7,914 nt of DNA from contig JACQZL010000211.1 of the NCBI GenBank assembly GCA_016213865.1, positions 1 through 7,914 on the forward strand, read 5' to 3'. Each line of letters opens with the position of its first letter. Position 1 is the first letter of the stretch. This document shows positions 1-3,980 of the stretch, piece after piece. Position numbers and translations under genes: made by a program. Source of the DNA: Candidatus Rifleibacteriota bacterium (GTDB lineage Bacteria; UBP17; UBA6191; JACPRK01). The notes under the pieces were generated by a model. The model did not search any database. It worked only from the letters and a program-made list of their open reading frames with translations, and had not been told where the DNA came from.

Positions 1-87
1 CGAGCCCACCGGCTCGCCCGTCCGGATGAACTCACGGACGAGCGCGCGCAGGATGGACTGCTGCCTCGGCGCCAGCGCGTCGTCCAT
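1..87 (-). CDS. hrcA: HrcA heat-inducible transcription repressor, N-terminal part (continues past left edge)
   Basis: Only the first 29 residues are present, running off the left edge. They read M-DDALAPRQQSILRALV and then REFIRTGEPVGS. This matches the start of HrcA, whose family opens with a winged-helix segment of the form L-x-x-R-Q-x-x-I-L-x-x-(V/L)-V-x-x-(Y/F)-I-x-T-G-E-P-V-G-S. HrcA is the cytoplasmic repressor of chaperone genes and binds the CIRCE inverted repeat. A CIRCE element lies 20 bp upstream of the ATG at 87, so autoregulation is expected. No Shine-Dalgarno sequence is visible before the ATG, and the predicted transcript leader is very short. In many actinobacteria and Firmicutes hrcA follows hemW directly. 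Here the lanthipeptide locus separates the two, and hemW is only a remnant. Identification is firm despite the short length, because the conserved motif and CIRCE agree. Confidence 0.9.
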   Translation of the reverse strand, partial: MDDALAPRQQSILRALVREFIRTGEPVGS

Positions 88-102
88 GTCGTCGCCGGGG
101 CG

Positions 103-131
103 AGTCTAGCACTCGACCTATTCGAGTGCTA
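103..131 (-). promoter_or_regulatory. Putative hrcA promoter overlapping CIRCE
   Basis: On the minus strand TAGACT (108-103) fits a -10 hexamer. Seventeen bases upstream is TAGCAC (131-126), a poor -35 that is also the CIRCE arm. HrcA on CIRCE would therefore occlude the polymerase. The start site would fall near 96, leaving a leader of about 10 nt without a Shine-Dalgarno. The -10 call is tentative. Confidence 0.4.
107..131 (-). promoter_or_regulatory. CIRCE operator, copy 1 (hrcA promoter)
   Basis: The arms are TAGCACTC (107-114) and GAGTGCTA (124-131), separated by nine bases. This is the CIRCE consensus (TTAGCACTC-N9-GAGTGCTAA) without the outermost base pair. It is the binding site of dimeric HrcA. 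The pairing extends one base pair further inward on each side before the innermost bases. It lies 20 bp upstream of the hrcA ATG. Confidence 0.95.
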
Positions 132-237
132 TGCGCGCGGGTTATCCGGCGGAGTGCCGGGAACCGCGACAGGAGGCACATCCGGGCGGCCGGCGGCTGC
201 CGGGTGGCCATGGTGCGCATCAGACGCGCCGTTCTTG

Positions 238-1875
238 CTAGGGCTCTGGCCACGTCCAGGAGAGCCGGTTCTTCATCACGTCGTGGTCGCTCGACAGGGC
301 ACCGCCGTCGGGCCGCTCTGCGGCCGGCTGGATCCCACCGGCCACGAGGTGCACCCTGCGGCGGAAGAGGAGATGGAACTCCTCGTCCCCGTGCATGATC
401 ACAACGAGAGTGCGGCCCGCCGTCCGCTCCAGAATCGTGTCCATGACGACCCTCCGGCTCTCGACGTCCACGTTCGCCAGAGGCTCGTCCAGAACATAGC
501 AGTCCGCCTCCTTGAGAAGTGCCATGAGCACCGCGAACTTCTTGCGCTGCCCCGCCGACAGCTCCTCGAAGTCCTTGTGCAAGTGCTCCGCAAGCTCGAA
601 GCGCTCGACCAGCGCGTGGGCCTCGGCCCCGCTGCCGTCCGGGATGAGATCGCCCACCGCCCCCGGAGCGAAGAAGACGGGGTCCACAACCGCGCTGACC
701 TCGGCCGGGACCACCCCGGACCCTTCCTCGGGCTCTAGGAGACCGGCCATAATGTTGGCCAGAGTCGACTTCCCGGATCCGTTGGGTCCCACCACCAGCA
801 GCCGCTCCCCAGCCGGGACCTCGAGCCCGACGTCCCGGAGGACAGGCGCGGTAGCGTAGGAGAACCGCGCGCCTTCCAACCGGAGCGCGCCGTCGGTGGC
901 ACGCCCGAGCCGTGGAGTGACGGCCTGCGCGCCGAGCGCCTCGAACTCCATGACCCGCTCGATAGATGCCCGCAGTCTGGCAAGCTCCGGGACTGCCTGG
1001 ACCACCGAGTTGATGGACTGCGTGGCGATCCAGAAGGCGTTCGTGAACGCCATGAACCCGCCGAAGGTCATCCGCCCGGCCAGCATCTCGTAGCCCCCGC
1101 CTACCATCACCGCCATCTCCATCCAGGAACCGAAGACCCCACCCACCTGCATATAGACCCGGGAAGTGCGGAAGCGCGAGTAGCCGGCCCCAATGGTGCG
1201 CTCCAGGCTCCTCGCGAACGCACGACGGACGGGACCGCCCAGATCGAACGCCCTCGTTGTCTTGTAGGAGCGAACGATCCGAGTGACGACGGTTCTGAGG
1301 AGTGCCTCCTGCTCTTGCTCCTCCTTCGACTGGGTGGCGATGCGCGCGTGGAACCTGGCCGACAGGTAGTGAAGCGCGGGGGTCACGACGGCCAGAACGA
1401 GTGCCAGGCGCGGGGCGAGGAGGAACACGATCGTGGTGCTCACCACGAACGCGCCGGTTCCGCTAACCAGACGCCCGAGCGTCTCGATCACAGGACGAGA
1501 GGCCGCCCGTACCTCGTCGTACATCCGCGATACGAAGTACCCCTCCCCCTTCTTGATCACCTCAGCGTACGGAATCCGGTGGTATGACTCGAGTGCGCGT
1601 TGTCCCAAGCCCCGGAATATCGCGTTGTTCGCCCGCTCCCGGTACAAGACCTGCAGCAGCTCCGACATACGCCACAGCGTGAATGCCGTGACCGCGAGGA
1701 CGGCCGCCACCACAAAGAAGGTGAAGCGTTTCGCGATGATCCCCTCGTCGAACAGGTACTTGAGAACCAGCGGTTGGGTGAGCGAAGCGAAAACGTCGTT
1801 CGCAAGCCCCCAAGAGGTTGCCACGACAACGCCGCGGGTGTGGGGGCGAACAACATACGCGATCTCCTTGATCAC
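238..1875 (-). CDS. ABC exporter half-transporter (fused membrane and ATPase domains), likely lanthipeptide export
   Basis: A 545-residue protein, probably working as a homodimer in the membrane to export the modified peptide. The first ~300 residues form an ABC-exporter transmembrane domain, with hydrophobic stretches near 14-42, 52-70, 138-175 and 245-290. The ATPase domain has Walker A GPNGSGKST (363-371), signature LSAGQ (439-443, a variant of LSGGQ), Walker B YVLDEP (D463, E464), D-loop ANVD and switch His495. The usual Q-loop Gln is not evident: the segment reads VVDPVFF around D398. No N-terminal C39 peptidase is present, so it should not cleave the leader. The GTG at 1875 is chosen because it overlaps the TGA of the upstream regulator gene (GTGA) and has GGAGAGG seven bases upstream. 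A longer ATG form from 1959 would run into the regulator. SapB-type loci usually have two such half-transporters; only one is seen here. Confidence 0.9.
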   Translation of the reverse strand: MIKEIAYVVRPHTRGVVVATSWGLANDVFASLTQPLVLKYLFDEGIIAKRFTFFVVAAVLAVTAFTLWRMSELLQVLYRERANNAIFRGLGQRALESYHRIPYAEVIKKGEGYFVSRMYDEVRAASRPVIETLGRLVSGTGAFVVSTTIVFLLAPRLALVLAVVTPALHYLSARFHARIATQSKEEQEQEALLRTVVTRIVRSYKTTRAFDLGGPVRRAFARSLERTIGAGYSRFRTSRVYMQVGGVFGSWMEMAVMVGGGYEMLAGRMTFGGFMAFTNAFWIATQSINSVVQAVPELARLRASIERVMEFEALGAQAVTPRLGRATDGALRLEGARFSYATAPVLRDVGLEVPAGERLLVVGPNGSGKSTLANIMAGLLEPEEGSGVVPAEVSAVVDPVFFAPGAVGDLIPDGSGAEAHALVERFELAEHLHKDFEELSAGQRKKFAVLMALLKEADCYVLDEPLANVDVESRRVVMDTILERTAGRTLVVIMHGDEEFHLLFRRRVHLVAGGIQPAAERPDGGALSSDHDVMKNRLSWTWPEP

Positions 1876-2768
1876 GTGAGCACCCTCTCCACTGCTGGGC
1901 CGCCGGATCGGATCGCGGCGAGCAACGGCGGAGCCCTCGAGGTGCGCACGCGGTCGCACGCGGATGCCGTCTCTGCATCGTCGGGAGCTTCGACGAGCTT
2001 CTCCAGGAGGGCCCTTGCCACCGCTGCCGTGCGGTTGGGGGCGTTGAGCTTGGCAAGCAGGCTCGCGACGTGACGCTTGACGCCGTTCTGCGAGATTCCG
2101 AGGTGCCGAGCGACCTGCTTGTTGCTGAGTCCCATCACGAGCAGCCTGAGCACCTGACCCTCCCGACCGGTGAGATCCGCCATCGCGTGACGGCGCACGG
2201 GGTCCGTCCCTCGGCGTGCGGCTCCAAGGAAGTGAGCGGCCAAGGCCGGGGAGACGACGAACTCGCCGGAGCGGACCCGCAGAATCGCGTCCCCAAGCGC
2301 GTCAGTCGTGAGAGCGGATTCGAGCAGGAAACCCAGGGCAGGGAAGCGCAGGGCCGCGGCGATGTGGGCAGGGTCGTCGCTCCTGACCAGGGCGAGCAGC
2401 CGCACCCCGCTCGGTAGCACAGACAGGAGGGTGTCCAGTTGCTCGCGCCCCATGTCCGTGCCGATGAGGACGGCGTCCGGTGGTCGAGGTCGGGCGAGCA
2501 GGCGCGTCGCTTCTTCTACCGATCCCGTGGAGCCGGCCAGCTCGACAAACCGCGCGCACGCGAGCATCGCTTCAAGCCCCCTCCGGGAGAGCTCGTGCTC
2601 GTCGACGATCAGGACCCGAACGCGCGGGCGGGTCCGACCCCAGTTCGGCGCGAGGTCGCGGCGACGCCCCCCCCTCGCCCTGTGGTCGCGACCCTTCCCA
2701 GGCTCAGCGCTCGGGGACGTTGCTGTCTCCTGTCCATGGCCGGTATCCTCCCAGGGGCCACGCCCCAC
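1872..2768 (-). CDS. NarL/LuxR-family response regulator with a non-phosphorylatable receiver; likely pathway regulator
   Basis: About 298 residues if started at the GTG at 2768. The first ~50 residues are an unusual Arg/Gly-rich stretch. A receiver fold follows: VRVLIVDEHE holds the acidic pair D56/E57. In PDAVLIGTDMG the expected phospho-acceptor is Gly103, and the conserved switch Lys is Glu150 (GFLLES). The receiver is therefore probably not activated by a histidine kinase. The LuxR helix-turn-helix (about 199-256) is intact: LTGREGQVLRLL, then LSNKQVARHLGIS and VKRHV. A tail of ~40 residues follows. The role is inferred from RamR/AmfR, LuxR-type activators of SapB-like loci. The start is uncertain. 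A TTG at 2786 is in frame but lies inside the predicted -10 box. The ATG at 2737 has the best ribosome site (GGGAGG) but is out of frame, with a G8 tract (2667-2674) downstream. The stop overlaps the exporter start. Confidence 0.85.
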   Translation of the reverse strand: MGRGPWEDTGHGQETATSPSAEPGKGRDHRARGGRRRDLAPNWGRTRPRVRVLIVDEHELSRRGLEAMLACARFVELAGSTGSVEEATRLLARPRPPDAVLIGTDMGREQLDTLLSVLPSGVRLLALVRSDDPAHIAAALRFPALGFLLESALTTDALGDAILRVRSGEFVVSPALAAHFLGAARRGTDPVRRHAMADLTGREGQVLRLLVMGLSNKQVARHLGISQNGVKRHVASLLAKLNAPNRTAAVARALLEKLVEAPDDAETASACDRVRTSRAPPLLAAIRSGGPAVERVLT

Positions 2769-2785
2769 CCTCTTCCCAAAAGCCA

Positions 2786-2815
2786 AATCTAGTGGGTTAA
2801 TCCACTAATGGTCAA
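2786..2815 (-). promoter_or_regulatory. Predicted sigma70-type promoter of the regulator-exporter genes
   Basis: On the minus strand TTGACC (2815-2810) is a 5/6 match to the -35 box, followed after 18 bases by TAGATT (2791-2786), a TANNNT-type -10. It sits in the most AT-rich stretch of the area, just after the stop of the receiver-like gene. The start site would be near 2779. The regulator and exporter could therefore be transcribed separately from the gene upstream. Confidence 0.55.
2790..2807. promoter_or_regulatory. 18-bp palindrome, candidate operator
   Basis: TAGTGGGTTAATCCACTA pairs at 8 of 9 positions (the only mismatch is 2796 with 2801). It fills the spacer between the predicted -35 and -10 boxes, where a bound protein would directly affect transcription. 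No T-run follows on either strand, so a terminator is less likely. The binding protein is unknown; autoregulation by the LuxR-type protein is possible. Confidence 0.55.
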
Positions 2816-2852
2816 TGGCCCCATCCCATGACTGGCGCTGTGCAAACCGGCC

Positions 2853-3206
2853 TCATCCCGTGGCCGGAGCCTCGGAACTGGGAGGACCGTTCAGGATCAT
2901 GCGGACGATTGTCTCCGCCAGCGGGTTCGCGACATGCAGAACCCGTGACCCTGTCGCGACCGTGACATCCCACGCTGCGGCGGAGATCCCAATCACAAGG
3001 ATGTCGTCAGGCAGGCGGCCCTCCAGGACGACACCGACATCCGCGCGTGAGGTGATGACCGCCGAAGCTCCGGAGGCATGCGCGAGCCGGATGAGATCCC
3101 ACCCGGCTCGCCGCACGTCCCGGAGATCGAGCTGCTCCGCGCACGTCCGAAGCGCCGCCCGCAGTACGGGCGAAACCTGTCCGACGATTACCAGGGGTCT
3201 TCGCAC
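2853..3206 (-). CDS. Stand-alone degenerate receiver-like protein
   Basis: A 117-residue protein whose family I do not recognise with certainty. The pattern resembles a single response-regulator receiver domain: beta1/alpha1 RRPLVIVGQVSPVLRAAL (compare VLIVDDHPLVRAGL), beta3 ASAVITS, beta4 DILVIGIS, and beta5/alpha5 SRVLHVANPLAETIVRMIL. Every catalytic position is missing. Gly-Gln replaces the acidic pair, Ser replaces the phospho-Asp, and Val stands where the Lys should be. There is no DNA-binding domain, membrane segment or signal peptide. The GTG at 3206 is chosen because GGGGAGAGG lies six bases upstream and the protein then begins exactly at the first strand. An ATG at 3251 would add 15 poorly conserved residues. 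It lies 84 bp upstream of the LuxR-type gene on the same strand and diverges from the precursor genes. A role in regulation is inference from position and fold. Confidence 0.7.
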   Translation of the reverse strand: MRRPLVIVGQVSPVLRAALRTCAEQLDLRDVRRAGWDLIRLAHASGASAVITSRADVGVVLEGRLPDDILVIGISAAAWDVTVATGSRVLHVANPLAETIVRMILNGPPSSEAPATG

Positions 3207-3504
3207 GACAAGCCTCTCCCCACAGTCTGCATCGTGAGGCCCCCGGAACAAGGCCTACGTGGCCGCCCCCGCCGGGGAAGGAGATCGGCCTGCCCAGATG
3301 GGTACGGCAGCGAGCCCTTGATGGAGCGGCCGGAGCGGCTGCCCGGATGAGTGCCCCGAACTGGTCTTCCGTCAGAACGCCGGGCCGGAGGATCCTGCAG
3401 CGGCATGGCCGCCGAACTGGCAGATTTGGCAGGTCGACGGATGCATCACCCCCGCGGTGGAGTTCCACCCGGGCAGACATTCGACGAGGGAAGGGGGTGA
3501 CAAG
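3207..3504. other. Divergent intergenic region between regulator genes and lanA1
   Basis: These 298 bp must hold the promoters for the plus-strand precursor/synthetase genes and for the minus-strand receiver-like gene. I see no convincing -35/-10 pair. TTGGCA at 3426-3431 is the best -35-like hexamer but has no -10 at the right distance. A short palindrome lies at 3456-3469. A 31-codon ATG frame (3405-3500) ends four bases before lanA1 but lacks a well-spaced ribosome site. Confidence 0.5.
3456..3469. promoter_or_regulatory. 14-bp palindrome upstream of lanA1, candidate operator
   Basis: GGTGGA, two bases, TCCACC: a perfect 6-bp inverted repeat ending 35 bp before the lanA1 ATG. Its inner half-sites GTGG/CCAC also occur in the palindrome at 2790-2807, there with a spacing of 6 instead of 4. 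It could be an operator or a 5'-UTR hairpin. Confidence 0.3.
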
Positions 3505-3636
3505 ATGACCAACGTGTTGGCACTGCAGCGGCTCGCCGTCGCGGATCTGGGGACCGAGGGGATCGAGCTCGGCTGGAGCACGGCGAGCAACAACTGCTCG
3601 TCCGCCTCTGGGGTGTGCGGCATCACCGACCTGTAG
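3505..3636 (+). CDS. Class III lanthipeptide precursor peptide 1 (LanA1), two tandem Ser-x2-Ser-x2-Cys motifs
   Basis: A 43-residue peptide and the main substrate candidate for the LanKC encoded downstream. The leader opens MTNVLALQRL, whose V-L-A-L-Q matches the hydrophobic L-x-L-Q box that class III synthetases recognise. Ser25-Thr-Ala-Ser28-Asn-Asn-Cys31 and Ser32-Ser-Ala-Ser35-Gly-Val-Cys38 are two abutting heptads of the form Ser-(S/T)-Ala-Ser-x-x-Cys, followed by GITDL. Each can form a labionin (Ser, Ser, Cys) or a lanthionine. Known class III peptides mostly have Ser-x2-Ser-x3-Cys, so the second ring would be one residue smaller. The AAGGGGGTGA segment ending four bases before the ATG is a strong ribosome site. 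No cleavage motif is obvious; the leader/core boundary probably lies between Asp14 and Trp24. Confidence 0.9.
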   Translation: MTNVLALQRLAVADLGTEGIELGWSTASNNCSSASGVCGITDL

Positions 3637-3655
3637 CCGAGCTGAGCAAACCAGG

Positions 3656-3687
3656 TCGTACCCAGAGTGCCGGCGTGCCGGGTACGA
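3656..3687 (+). other. 8-bp inverted repeat after lanA1
   Basis: TCGTACCC (3656-3663) and GGGTACGA (3680-3687) pair perfectly around a 16-nt GC-rich loop, 19 bp after the lanA1 stop. No T-run follows. Together with the larger hairpin just downstream it forms a structured spacer between the two precursor genes. Confidence 0.5.
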
Positions 3688-3700
3688 GCCCAGCAGGGAT

Positions 3701-3750
3701 CCTCGCCGCGGGGCCACCCAGAGGAGTGTGACACCAGCCCCGCGGCGAGG
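3701..3750 (+). other. Strong 13-bp GC-rich hairpin between lanA1 and lanA2
   Basis: CCTCGCCGCGGGG (3701-3713) and CCCCGCGGCGAGG (3738-3750) are perfectly complementary around a 24-nt loop. It would be very stable in RNA. No U-tract follows, so it is not a classical intrinsic terminator. It could act as a partial terminator or as a 3' stabiliser that raises lanA1 mRNA over lanA2 and lanKC mRNA, which is common in lantibiotic operons. Confidence 0.7.
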
Positions 3751-3784
3751 CGCTCCAACAAGCGTGCGACGAGGACGTCTTGCG

Positions 3785-3922
3785 ATGGCGAACGTGTTGG
3801 CGCTTCAGCGCCTCGAAGGCGCGGGGGCGCGGGCCCCTTCTACGGCTTGGGCCCCGATTGACTCAGACAATGGTTGCACCCCGGCAATCACGATCCCGCC
3901 TCCTGCGAAAGGCGCGGCCTGA
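3785..3922 (+). CDS. Second lanthipeptide precursor-like peptide (LanA2), single Cys and Pro-rich tail
   Basis: A 45-residue peptide starting MANVLALQRL, identical to LanA1 in nine of the first ten residues, so the same LanKC should bind it. The rest has diverged: EGAGARAPSTAWAPIDSD, then NGC, TPAITI, and a tail PPPAKGAA. It has one Cys (Cys31), two Ser (19, 27) and three Thr (20, 32, 36). Ser27-x3-Cys31 could form one lanthionine ring. Position 24 is Pro, so a Ser-x2-Ser-x-Cys labionin cannot form. The ATG at 3785 is set by the leader match, with GAGGA nine bases upstream. A GTG at 3728 is in frame but lies in the hairpin loop and would add a non-leader-like extension. It may give a distinct product, or be a decaying paralogue; the gene is open throughout. 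lanKC follows after 58 bp. Confidence 0.8.
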   Translation: MANVLALQRLEGAGARAPSTAWAPIDSDNGCTPAITIPPPAKGAA

Positions 3923-3980
3923 TCGGTGTTCGCTCGCATTCCGCTGTTCGTGACTCGCCGCATAGACGGGAGGTGTTGAA

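Larger units (their letters stand above)
98..154. repeat. 57-bp direct repeat, copy 1 (contains CIRCE)
   Basis: It matches 7162-7218 in the same orientation. The first 44 bp (98-141) are identical. The last 13 bp differ at two positions (142 and 144). The copies lie 7,064 bp apart and bracket the regulator, exporter, precursor and synthetase genes. Similarity beyond the repeat is short: GTCGCCGG occurs on the left of both copies, offset by a 4-bp gap. Confidence 0.95.

Noticed and set aside
98..154. The hairpin at 107-131 and its copy at 7171-7195 as an intrinsic terminator or a REP-like element
   Set aside because: The arms and nine-base spacer match CIRCE, and copy 1 sits right before hrcA, so an HrcA operator explains it better. 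No T-run follows.
190..203. Small hairpin CCGGC-GGCT-GCCGG just after the exporter stop, as a terminator
   Set aside because: Only 5 bp with no T-run, and common by chance at this GC content. Read-through toward hrcA cannot be excluded.
3405..3500. A 31-codon ATG frame ending four bases before lanA1, as a leader peptide or third precursor
   Set aside because: It lacks Cys and the leader box, GGAGGA is about 12 bases away, and codon choice is not clearly coding.
3007..3717. A 236-codon minus-strand frame across the divergent region and lanA1
   Set aside because: It overlaps the receiver-like gene in another frame and lanA1 on the opposite strand, and its Arg/Gly/Pro-rich product has no recognisable pattern.
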